A stretch of DNA of 64,000 nucleotides from contig NC_134277.1 of the NCBI RefSeq assembly GCF_949628215.1, forward strand, positions 124,483,963 through 124,547,962, read 5' to 3'. Below the pieces are notes generated by a model. It had not been told where the DNA came from, did not search any database, and saw only the letters and a program-made list of their open reading frames with translations. Source of the stretch: Phalacrocorax aristotelis (Eukaryota; Chordata; Aves; Suliformes; Phalacrocoracidae). Made by a program: the position numbers and the translations under genes. Below, piece by piece: positions 1 through 10,110 of the stretch. Every line of letters starts with the position of its first letter. Positions within the stretch are counted from its first letter, which is position 1.

Positions 1-1629
1 AGACATGGATTAACAGAAAGGAGAAAGTACAAGACTTGTAGGCTCATTATGAAGACATCTCAGTTCTTAGTGGCAATTTGTGAAGTCATTTATTCCTTTG
101 TTACTCATCTAGGTCATCAGATAATTATACTGAAGATTAACAAAGAAGCAATCATGATTTACACTGCTCAAAGAAAAAGACATGGGACTTTTCTTAACTT
201 GAACAGCATGAACTACTTAAAATATTCAGAAGAAAACACAGCCAGACATATTCTGTATGCACAGATAATGATTACATATTAGTGTCTTCTCAGGGCATGA
301 GTATTAGCATACCAAATGACCAGCTGGTACAACTGTTTGTCAGCAAGCACAGCTCTACCAGCCATAGTGGGGTCATACCTCATCGACCAAGAGCTCAATT
401 AGGCCTACAGGTTTTAACGGCTCCTTGAGGAGCTGCTGTGGTTGTTAGTCCAGACTTTCAAATCCGGAAAGTATCATCTTGTAGGGGTTATCAGGTTATT
501 CCAAACACTTCTAATTTCTCTTTGCTTTCAGCTGAAAGGAATATGCTCTCTGCACCCGCTGAAACATTGAGATGCATGCTGTGACCTGGACATATCCACA
601 CAAGAACCAAAGTAGTGAATTTCTAGGGTTATAGCAGACAGCAATAAAGACTCAAATGTATCTATACTGAAATTAAAGTCTCTGCATTATTTTTCATCAC
701 ATTCCTATCTCAGACTCACAAGAAACAGAAATGAAATCATCTGTATCACAATTATGAAAAGGAAAGAAACAATGCAGGCTCTTTTTTGTTTGGTTTTGAG
801 TTTGGTTATCCCTTTTGGGGGAAAGTTGCAAGGACCCTGGCAAACATTGAAGTACTTCAAAATCCTATATTCCACATGTTATTCACTGTTCCAATAACTA
901 GAGTGCTCTCCTGGGGCAAGTCACTGCATTTCTCTGGGCTCCCCCTCCCCACCCTTCATATCTTTGATTGCCTTTCTGGGGAACTGATGTTATAAAAGGG
1001 AAACAAAAATTACTTTGATGGCAGTCCACAAGACCTGATATCTTTTGATGCCTCCAAACACTACAGCAATAATAACAATGAACACCTGATAGTAGAGGTA
1101 AGTTGTTTATTGGTGTGCTGTATAGACAGCTACAATTCCCTAAGTAATGACAACAGCTCACATAAAAGCATCAGAGATTTATTAGGCTAAAAATGTATTT
1201 GTTCAACTGCCAGGAGGGAGGAAACAGGCAGATTCTTCCTGCTGGTCAGACTCCTATTATAATTGCATATTTGCCTCTGCACAGTTGAAAAACAAGACAT
1301 TCACTCCACTGAATAAAGTTATTGCTAGAATTAGGAGATCTTTTTTGGGAGGAGGTTCAGCCAGGCAATGATACAGCTGAAAGCAAGGGGGTGGGTATAG
1401 AAACCACAGCACAAGCATTATGACAAAACTTTTGTGCACATTTAGGTGAGGCATCTAAGCTCCTCACCTCCAGCACTCACATGTAAACAAGGAGGTGCCT
1501 ACAAGGCACCGTTGTGGAGAAATTCCCCAAGCCCTTCCTAGGAACTCAGCATGCTGGGGTGCCTCTCACATACTAATGCAGGCAGTACCGGGAATAACAC
1601 ATTGAATTAGAGAGGTGAGTGCAGACACA
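1..1629. other. Non-coding AT-rich stretch, no gene seen
   Basis: No supported gene is visible. The open frames here are under 90 codons and show no recognisable domain, and composition is ordinary AT-rich avian intergenic DNA. The stretch ends where a CR1 endonuclease-like coding fragment becomes recognisable. No promoter, RNA gene or simple repeat of note was found. Confidence 0.6.
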
Positions 1630-1790
1630 GGGCTACAGCCTTCTTGGGATCACAGAGACATGGTGGCATGGCACCCATGACTGGAGTGTTGCAATGGAGG
1701 GATACAGGTTCTTAAGGAAGGACAGGATGGGAAGACAAGGAGGGCGAGTTGCCCTTTATGTAAGAGAGCAGCTGAAGTACATGGAGCTTT
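1630..1790 (+). mobile_element. CR1-type LINE fragment, endonuclease domain
   Basis: Read on the + strand from 1643 to 1789, 49 codons are open and encode part of the apurinic-type endonuclease domain of a CR1 ORF2. The visible motifs are LGITETWW (with the catalytic Glu of the ITETW signature) and, further on, GRQGGRVALYVREQL, which is the usual sequence after the RRGGGVALYVRE-type turn. CR1 copies are usually 5'-truncated and keep only the 3' end, so an isolated 5' endonuclease piece is less common. The rest of the element is not recognisable on either side. The fragment is the only LINE piece in the window read on the + strand. The family assignment is recall-based but the motif match is strong; boundaries are approximate. 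Confidence 0.8.
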
Positions 1791-1795
1791 AAAAT

Positions 1796-3458
1796 AAATC
1801 ACAACTGAAGACTACCATTTTTATTTCTCCATGGTGTAGTTTTGCAATGTATTAACCAAGGAATGAGCCACATTTTGTTTGTACATCACACTTTGAGAGC
1901 ACAGGACTGCTTTATCCAGAAACACAGGTACCTGCTCTTTAAGCTTACCTTCAACAACACAGCAGAGCACAAAAGAAACAAATTAAGTGAACCGAACCAA
2001 GGGGTGTTTGCCACCTCAGAAACAAACTCAACAATCCTGGAAAAGAAAATTACCTTATAACATTGTGTTTACACAACATTGCCTTATCCATGAGCCACCT
2101 TAAGCAGGGGACCTAGCCTATCGAACCCGTGAGTCCCTGTTCTGACACTGCAACACGCTACTTTATTTTAAAATTGGAAATACAAATAAATTACCTAAAA
2201 CAGATATCAAGACATTTACATTTCACTTTTATAGTTGCAAAAGGTAGTTCCCTTCTCGTCTGGTCCTGAGAGAACTGCATTAATCTGCTCTTTCTAAATC
2301 TTCACAATTAGCTCTCCAGTACTAACTGGTACAATTAGCCCCTGTTTCTCTAGCCTAATCACTAAGCCAGGAACAATCCAGCCAGCTTCCTAAAAACCAG
2401 AAAACATAAAATCATACAAAATCATCCAGAAAGAGCTTGGTCAGAAGAAGGTGATAGCCATAAAGCAGAAACAACAGGAAAGAAATTACAAAATGATCTT
2501 CCACTTTCACCTCTACTACATAGAAAATTCTTTTGCTGGTCAGTGGGCACCAAATCGTAGGGGACAATGAGAAAGGGGAAGAAAAAAAACCACACCCTGA
2601 AAAACAACTGATTGGACAGAAAAGTGAATGAAGTAGAAATATGAGTAAGTAGCTCACTAAGAGGTAGCAGACAACTCCCAGCTGCATCACACAACCCCTG
2701 AGAGCACCTCTCCTTGCCTTTGCAGCAGTCAAAAAAATCAGTCAACACATCTCCTCTCCTGTGGAATAATATAATAAAGCTCAGCGGGCATGAATTAACA
2801 TTGGTTTGTATTTCTCCCCCACATCAGAGGTCTCCATGACCTCTGCTCTTGTCTCAAATCAGTCAACATTTTGAACACACATCCTGACAGAAGTAGCATG
2901 GCTATATTTACTGTGGTTATGAACAGAACCATGCTAAACCAGAATGAAAGTTCATTTGTGAATAGAATTCTTTTACTACAGAAACAAAGTTATATATTGT
3001 AATCCTGTAGACTGTTCAGTTTTAATGCATGATAAATTTACAGACTCCAATTATTCCACAAGGAACCATTTCTCTTTATATCATATTTCAACAACGTTAT
3101 TTTTTCCTAACAAAAGACACATTGAAAGGTTTGTGTGGGACCAATGCATGAAGAGAGCAAGTTTTCACAGTTTCAGTTAATTTCAATGTGCAGCAAGCCT
3201 ATATAATAAGGAGGTGACTAAATTCTTAGTATACCTAGCCATTTCTTGCAGAGTTATATTAATACAGCTTGCACACTGAAGATGAATTCCTGAAGTAAAG
3301 AGAGAAGGTGGTCCTGGTTTCTAATATGAACCCTGCTTTTCTGAGTTTCTGTGTCTCAATCACTGGTAACTCCCATATAATATACCATATAGAAGAGCAT
3401 TCTTAATATATCTTAAATTAGTGCAGAGGTATGCTATCAATGTTTCTGCTACTGAAAT
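1796..3458. other. Non-coding stretch, no gene seen
   Basis: No gene supported. Two overlapping minus-strand open frames of about 106-108 codons at 2412-2748 lie in a purine-rich + strand and have phenylalanine- and leucine-rich low-complexity translations, which fits a compositional artefact. No RNA gene or mobile element was recognised. Confidence 0.55.
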
Positions 3459-4056
3459 CACAGAATCATAGAATCATAGAATGGTTTAGGTTGGAAGGGA
3501 CCTTTAGAGATCATCTAAGTCCAACCCTCCACAGGCAGGGTCACCTTCCACTAAACCAGGTTGCTCAGAGCCCCGTCCAACCTCACCTTGAATGTGTCCA
3601 GGGATGGGGCATCTACCAACTCTCTGGGCAACCTGTGCCAGTGTTTCACCACCCTCATCATAAACAATTTCTTCCTTATATCTAGTCTGAATCTACCCTC
3701 TATTAGTTTGAAACCACCACCCTTTGCCCTATTGCAACAGGCCCTACTAAAAATTTTGTCCCCATCTTTCCTATAGTCCCTCCTTTAAGTACTGGAAGGC
3801 TGCAATAAGGTCTCCCTGGAGCCTTCTCTTCTCCAGGCTGAACAACCCCAACTCTCTCCGTCTGTCCTCACAGGAGAGGTGCTCCAGCCCTTGGATCACT
3901 TTTGTCGCCCTCTTCTGGACTCACTCCAACAGGTCCGTGTCTCTCATGTGCTGAGGGCTCCAGAGCTGGACGCAGCACTCCTGGTGGGGTCTCACCAGAG
4001 CAGAGTAGAGAGGCAGAATCACCTCCCTTGGCCTGCTGGCCATGCTGCTTTTGATC
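3459..4056 (-). mobile_element. CR1 LINE, 5'-truncated, 3' end at 3459
   Basis: The + strand begins with repeated AATCATAG units and then the GGTTGGAAGGGACC block, the reverse complement of the CR1 3' end, so the element runs on the minus strand with its 3' terminus near 3459. It continues through the 3' UTR and the last part of ORF2 (on the + strand: phrases such as 'aaccaggttgctcagagcc', 'ctccaggctgaacaacccc', 'ggactcactccaacaggtcc'). Similarity fades near 4056, so about 600 bp are kept and the 5' end is truncated, as is typical. The reading frame is broken in several places. It is close in type to the copy at 32961-33850. Sure of the family; the subfamily was not assigned. Confidence 0.93.
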
Positions 4057-4059
4057 TCT

Positions 4060-4970
4060 GGCACCTGTTTTCTGATTCCTAAAACTCTTTCTTTCTGCAG
4101 AATGTAATATGCATCACTACGACAGTTTTAATGCTGGTTGGATTTGTTGAGGCTTTCTTTTTTTAATGCCATATAGTAAACTAAACATTTCCCATTTATT
4201 TAGAGTAACAACCAAAGAAGTGACAAGACCCAGCATACTGATAAAGTCTAAAATAATCCTATAGAGTTATATTCTTCGAGTTGTCAAAATATATAACAAG
4301 CATTGCTAGTAAATACAGAAATAATCTTGACTGCTTTTGGATATAGGATAGTAATGAATTTGAAATATATATTCTAGGAAATTAAATCTAATTTTTCATC
4401 CGTTGTTGTTTAGCCTCTGTGCTCCATTAGTCCAATTAAAGTCCAGGGATAAAATATGAATGTAAAAATGTAATTAATTAATAGGCTTCTCTTTAGCACT
4501 ACATAAAACTTAAAAGGAATTCTTTTCTACTCACTCTTAAAGATTTCCTTCCTATATAATTAAACCTTGAAGCTATTTCCACAAAAAGTGACCAGTTACA
4601 AGAGAGGAAAATACTGAGAATAAGTAAATCATAAGGATTCTATCAGTCAGATCAGAAAACAACGGTATTTTAAGCATACCCGCATTCATAATGATCACAT
4701 CATACATGTAATCTTGCTGTAAACATCACCTTTCAGCTCTGTTGAATGACTTGTCCAGCCATGAATTACTCACCAGATGTTCTGTGCTCTCTCAAAGGAA
4801 ATTCCTTTTCTGCAGAGAGTTGTTAGCATCGATTCTGGTCAAGGTTTGATATTATGCGATTGCATAAAAAATGTGTAGTTTCCTCTAAAATCTTATTTTT
4901 TTAATCACTGTATAATTTGTTGGGATGGGTCTGATTTCAAAGGCTTAAAATAAGAATTGGATATGGTAAC
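4060..4970. other. AT-rich spacer between two CR1 copies
   Basis: Very AT-rich unique-looking DNA. No open frame of 60 codons or more starts here, and no RNA gene or repeat was recognised. Confidence 0.6.
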
Positions 4971-4971
4971 A

Positions 4972-6245
4972 TCACAGAATCACAGACTAATTTAGGTCAG
5001 AGGGACTTCTGACGATGACCTAACCCAATTCCCTGCTCAGAGCAGTGCCAACTTCAAAATTATATCATGTTATTCAATACCATGTCCAGTCAAATTCTGA
5101 GCATCTCCAGGGATAGAAAAATGTTCAGAAGTTCAATCATTCTCACTGTAAATTATTTTGTTCCTTACATCTGCTCAGAATTTACCTTGCTGCAATATAC
5201 AACTGTTGTCACTCTTCCAATTGTTTTGCAACTTTAAGAAGATTTTGACCCTGTCTTCTCCATAAGCCACATTTAGATGGCTGGAGACAGCAATTAGATT
5301 TCCCCAGCCCCAGCCCCCAGGTCTTCTCTTCTCTAGGCAGAACAAATCCAGTATCCCTCAACATCTCACCTGTAATGTGCTCCAGTATCCTAACCATCTC
5401 AATGTCCCTCCACTGCACTTAGCTGCAGTTTTTAAATGTCTTTCTTCTGTCAGAGAGCCCAAATTTTGTGGTATCACAACTGCCAAGTAAAGGAGAATAA
5501 CTGCTTCCTTTGACCTGCAGACTGCACGCTTGCTGACACAGCACAGGGCATGATTTAGTCTTCATTGTTACAAGGGCTCTCTGCTCACTGACATTCATCT
5601 TGTTCTCTACTAGGTACTCTACATCCTTTTCTGCAAAACTGCTCCCTAGTGAGGCAGTGCCCAACCTCTGCTGTTGCGAGTGGTTTTTCCATCTCAGACA
5701 CAGGAAATTTCTGCCTTTTAAAAGTTAACATGGTTTATGTCAGCCCATCTCTGAACAGCTGCCCTGCCTTCCAGTGTACTGATCACCCTCCCCAGTTTGG
5801 TAACGCCTGTGAACTTTTCTGGGGGTGTGCCCCATCCCATCATTCGGGTCCCCAAATAATGCCTTAAAAAGTATTAGCCCCAGTACTGACCCCTGAAAAA
5901 ATGCTACTAATAACCAACCACCAATTAGATGTTCAGTTGCTGACTGCTACCCTTTGAGCCCACCTATTCAATGTAGCTGTGCTGAAGCCTTTGTTAAAAG
6001 TCCAGGTAAACAACATCCACCATTGTCTCCTCATCAGCTGAGTCAGTCAGCTCATCACAGAAGGCAACCAGGTTGGTCAGGCATGATTTGCCTTTGGAGA
6101 AACAACGCTGGTTACTCCAAAACACTTTCTTGTTCTTCATGATCCTGGAAATGGCTTCCAGGAGGATTTCCCCCACAGTCTTACCAGGGACTTGAAGTAT
6201 GGCGGACCAGTCTGTAGCTCCTTGGACTGTCTTCCTTGCCATTTC
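4972..6245 (-). mobile_element. Old CR1 LINE with reverse transcriptase remnant
   Basis: A longer and more diverged CR1 copy on the minus strand. The 3' end is the weak AATCACAGACTAATTTAGG block near 4975. Phrases of the ORF2 3' half recur in the right order: 'gaatttaccttgctgcaa', 'cttctcttctctaggcagaac', 'cttttctgcaaaactgctcc' and 'atgtcagcccatctctgaa'. The 5'-most part, 5994-6242, still reads open for 82 codons on the minus strand and encodes reverse transcriptase core sequence (KGKSCLTNLVAFCDEL followed by VDVVYLDF, just before the expected SKAFD motif). Frameshifts and stops elsewhere make it non-functional. It is clearly older than the copies at 29.5 and 33 kb, judged by divergence from the pattern. 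Its 5' end is truncated near 6245. Confidence 0.85.
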
Positions 6246-6249
6246 TCAG

Positions 6250-7700
6250 GTGAGTATGACACGCCTTTTGCAGTCACCAGAGCCCTTCCCCAGTGACCAT
6301 GAGTAGAGGGTCACAGATTTTATTTATTTAGATTATCTACTGTACTACTAGAAGAAGGACACACTATGGCTGAGATCCTCCAATAATATCTCTACATAAA
6401 AAATATTTTTGCCTGTTTAGGATAACAGAAAGTGAATCATGGTCGATTTTTTCCTGCATTGGTGCTGTTATGGTGCTGCTCTGTGTCTGTGTTCTCTTTT
6501 GTTTGAACTATGCCATGGCTGATCTTAAAACAAAGCTGAAATATTATGAAATGTTTCAGTTGACATCAGTAGAAATTCCTATTTCAGTAGGATTTTTGAG
6601 AGAACAAAAAAATTTCTAAAACAACAGAGGAAAGTCACAAAGCTTCTCCAGAGAAACATATCTGAAAACAATGAAAAATAGCTGAACTGTTTTTATCATG
6701 ATTAAATTTTTATTTTCTAATTGGGATTACTTGGGTTGGTAAAATGGGGAAGAGGGGGCTCATGGTACTATCTGCACTAAATCACTGGAAATAAAAGACC
6801 AAATGAAAAGATGGTCACAAGGAGTTTTGATCACATACAAAATTAAAAATTTAATACTTAGAGAAAGTTTCCAAAGCTATATTCACTTTGGGGCAATGGT
6901 GCCTAAGTCTTTGGGTCAGAAAACCTGACTCAAATTGTAATAAACTTCACAGCAGAGGTGATATTTTCATTCCTTGGCCTGTGAAAGTACAAAGTACACA
7001 GAAGAGGCATCAAAACTCCATGATAAGCCTGCAGTAGAGGTTTTATATCATTCTCATGAGAGTACACAGGTGTGTAAACACCTTTTCTTCTCAAGTGTTT
7101 CCATAGAGGAAGTAGAGAACCACAGATCACACAACGTGCTCTGTATGGTGAAGTGTTATTTGCTATAACTTGTACCTGATAGTGTATAATAAATATAGTA
7201 CAGTATATAATAAAATAAGGCAGAGCACTGGAAAGCATAATCACAATGAAGCTACTTTTCTTTGTGTGTACTTCTTTATTTTTATTTATTTATTTTCTAT
7301 TATATCTATTTACTCATTAATTGATTTGCTTGGATAGTCATATCTGTGATATCCTGCTAATCTAGGTAATTACGCATCATGGTATGGGACAATCAGAGCC
7401 AAAGAACTGTGTTTATCTCTCACTCCATGGTGTTAGCTCAGACATATTAAACAGTTTTGCCAAACTATTTGTCAAAAGGATGCATGTACTACATTATTAG
7501 TATCTTAATGTACATGGTCAGTACTTCTGGTAACACCACAAAAGACATTTTCACTTCTAATTTAAGAGATGCAAAATTTTATCCAATGTACTATAGCTCA
7601 TAGAATTCAATCTCTTTTAAGAAGCAAAACAAATGTAACTGAAGTGAGACAGATTTTACTCCATGTGCTTTTTGAAAAAACAGGATAATCAGGAACTCTG
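6250..7700. other. AT-rich non-coding stretch
   Basis: No gene supported. Overlapping open frames at 6930-7244 on both strands lack recognisable domains. A short TTTA-rich tract lies at about 7270-7297. Nothing else stands out. Confidence 0.55.
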
Positions 7701-8755
7701 AATTATCCTCTGTAAAAGGTTGCCTCCCCGGGGTTATATTCAAGTCCATCATTATCACAGCATGAAGGAATGAAAGTGTCAGGCAGAGATATAGGAACTC
7801 CCATGCCTGTGTCCTGCTTCAGTTCAATACCCACACCCCATGAAAAATGCCTTTTTGTGGCAAGATGAACAGCATCACCTGACAGCCAGGCACTGCCTAC
7901 GCCCTGCACTGCAGACAAAGCCCAGGACCAGGCAGGCGGTGGGTTCTGAGCTCTTGGACACACAGGCAGATGCCATTTAGAGCTGGGATTTCTCTCCCCT
8001 TTGCTGCAATGTGATACCCTGCTGTCATCAGGAGGAGATGTGACTTCAGGTAATTGCACAAATCTCTTTCCAGTGGTCCAGCTCCTGACTTTTAAAACAT
8101 CCTCTCTGCAGTCCGTGTTACCTGTCTGTTGCTACCTAGATCCAGATGGGCATGCATTTAACTCTCAGGATCAAGCAAGGAAGCAGCACTAGCATCCCCC
8201 ACCTGCACGGACCCAGGACCAACATCCCCTGTCCTGTTCCTGCACCCCTCCAGGAGCTCTACCACCGCAGCTGAGTTGGTGAAGGTCAGTGCATCCTTCC
8301 TCCCCCCTTCTAAAGCACTCATTCCCATCAGGAAGGGGGGGTATTTTACTTTTTGGGGAGCATCTCAAAGACACTAGCTCCCCCCAAGGGCAGGATTCCC
8401 GTGGTCTGACCCAGCCACTGAGTTGCCAGGGTTGCTCTCACCTTGGGGTCATCACCTTGGGGGAGTCTGAGGCTGGGTGCTGACCTCCACATGGCACCCA
8501 TCAGTGCAGGGGGAGGGAATAGGCAGCTGATGGGGACCATCCCCACTTTGGGGGGGTGGTGGGACCCTCCACCACTAGCTGAGCCCTCTGTGATATCCTG
8601 TTGCTCTGAGCAGAGTGGCAGCAGGCAGCATACATAGGACCTCAGTGGATGGATGTGCTGAAGGAGACAGGGGCTTGAAAAGAGCAGGGGTCTTGCCTTT
8701 TTTTTCCCCACTTCCAAGTTGTCCCCATTACCAGTGGGCCTGGCCACTCTCTTCT
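7700..8755. other. GC-richer block upstream of the receptor pseudogene
   Basis: Composition rises to a distinctly GC-rich level for about 1 kb directly before the NPBWR pseudogene. Many overlapping open frames on both strands result from this composition and from runs of C or G (for example around 8333-8340 and 8548-8556). None has a recognisable domain. The block plausibly corresponds to the former 5' flank or 5' UTR and promoter region of the receptor, but no TATA box or dense CpG island is visible. It carries the same open frame as the receptor from 8615 on, which is probably fortuitous. Confidence 0.4.
8694..8734 (+). promoter_or_regulatory. Splice-acceptor-like site before the NPBWR start
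   Basis: A long pyrimidine tract ends in ATTACCAG, with AG at 8733-8734, about 20 bases before the first candidate receptor ATG at 8756. This is the layout of a 3' splice site joining a 5' UTR exon to a single coding exon. If real, the locus is an unprocessed gene remnant rather than a retrocopy, because a retrocopy would have lost the intron. The inference rests on sequence shape only. Confidence 0.35.
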
Positions 8756-9758
8756 ATGGCCATGGAGAACTCCACCCTCACTGAGACCAATTCCTCACGT
8801 GTGGGTGGGCCCATGGACTATACCAGAAGAGGGGATGTGGGGCTGGATATGTACGCTCCCCCATGGAGCCCTAGCTTCTGCATCATGGTGCCTGTCATCT
8901 ACTCAGTCATCTGCATTGTGGGGCTGACAGGCAACACTGCTGTCATCTACATAATCCTCAAAGTCCCAAAGATTAAAACAGTCGCTAACATCTTCATCCT
9001 CAACCTGGCCATTGCTGATGAGCTCTTTACTTTAGTGCTACCCATCAACATTGCTGACTATCTCCTCCTGCAGTAGCTCTTTGGAGATTTCATGTGCAAG
9101 CTTATCGTCTCCATAGACCAGTATAACACCTTCTCCAGCATTTACTTCCTTACCATCATGAGCATTGACTGCTATCTGGTTGTGGTGGCCACCACCAAGT
9201 CCAGGAAGATGTCCTACCACACCTACCAATCAGCCAAGACTGTGAGACTGTGTGTCTAGTCCTTTGTCACAGTCATCATCCTGCCCTTCACTGTCTTTTC
9301 TAAGCTACACAAGGAGCAGAGGTGCTCCCAATGCATCTTTGTGTTCCCCCACCCTGAGAGCGTGTGGTGGAAAGGCAGTCGGATCTATACCCTCATTTTA
9401 GGCTTTGCCATCCCAGTGTCCACCATCTGCATCCTCTACACCACCATGCTGTGCAGAATGAGATGTGTGCACCTCCATAGCAATTCAAAAGTTCTGGACA
9501 AAGCTAAAAAAATTGTTACGCTGATGGTTGTTCTCATCTTGGCTGTGTGCCGTGTTCTGCTGGATGCCCTGTCATCTTAGCACAGTGGTTGCCCTCACCA
9601 CAGACATCCCACAAATGCCACTGATCATTGGGATTTCCTACTTCATCACTAGCTTGAGTTATGCCAACAGCTGCTTTAACCCTTTCCTGTATGCCTTTCT
9701 GGATGACAGTTACCAAAGGAGCTTTTGGAAACTGATAGATTGCAGAAACACCTCATAA
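8756..9758 (+). pseudogene. NPBWR1: Neuropeptide B/W receptor pseudogene (NPBWR1-like GPCR)
   Basis: Remnant of a rhodopsin-family GPCR that in other vertebrates binds neuropeptides B and W and couples to Gi/o at the plasma membrane, mainly in brain and pituitary. Two close ATGs (8756 and 8762) begin an N-terminus with two N-glycosylation sequons (NST, NSS). TM1 has GLTGN, TM2 [22 protein letters not shown]3 CKLIVSIDQYNTF with the ligand-site Asp, TM5 LGFAIPVSTIC, TM6 CWMP, TM7 ITSLSYANSCFNPFLYAFLD with NPxxY. These are diagnostic of NPBWR over somatostatin or opioid receptors. Lesions: TAG at 9074-9076 in place of the Trp that opens the loop after TM2; TAG at 9257-9259 in place of the TM4 Trp; one extra base within 9551-9557 before TM6, so the last 66 codons continue in another frame. 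DRY is DCY (Cys codon 9170-9172). Without the extra base the locus spans about 333 codons, the family's usual length. The family call is firm. NPBWR1 rather than NPBWR2 is inferred from the AT-rich setting and is not proven. Confidence 0.92.
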
Positions 9759-10110
9759 AGCCAACCCTCTGTCCCCTCCTGTGTCCCTCTCACTGTCATC
9801 GGCTCTTCCTGGGTGACTCCAGCCTCCTCATGATGGCCCACAGGGCATCAGATTGTCTCACTACCCAAGACACAAACTGGGACAGGAAGAGCTTTCTCAG
9901 CTTTCCTCCATCCATCCCTTGCCCTGATTTTTTAACTTTTTTTTAAATCCTTTCTCCCTAATGTGCTTTGTGTCCTAGATTTGTAGCTCACAGAGCTGCA
10001 GAATGTCCCTTTTCCCTTTTTAAGGGTATTGCTTTGTGAACTCAAGCCACATGACTGTCTCTGTTACTGGTGATTCATAAAGCCCAATAAAGGTGTGTTA
10101 TTGGATGTAT
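9759..10110 (+). other. Former 3' UTR of the receptor, with poly(A) signal
   Basis: About 330 bases follow the TAA at 9756-9758 before a canonical AATAAA. The segment is pyrimidine-rich, has no coding frame continuing from the receptor, and no poly(A) tract. The absence of an A-tail at the end argues weakly against a recent retrocopy. Confidence 0.5.
10086..10091 (+). promoter_or_regulatory. Polyadenylation signal AATAAA
   Basis: A canonical AATAAA is followed at once by a GT-rich element (GGTGTGTTATTGG). This is the usual arrangement of a vertebrate poly(A) site and is well placed for the receptor transcript. Function in the present-day pseudogene is unknown. Confidence 0.6.

Noticed and set aside
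2412..2748. Two overlapping minus-strand frames of about 107 codons
   Set aside because: Purine-rich + strand gives Phe/Leu-rich translations in two frames at once, which is a composition effect.
8346..8747. 133-codon minus-strand open frame overlapping the receptor 5' flank
   Set aside because: It is low-complexity and proline-rich from a GC-rich block, with no domain, and the other strand has a better explanation as receptor flank.
8762..9758. Somatostatin or opioid receptor identity for the GPCR
   Set aside because: TM2 ([15 protein letters not shown]), TM3 (DQYNTFSS) and TM7 (ITSLSYANSC) segments follow the neuropeptide B/W receptor pattern rather than SSTR or OPR.
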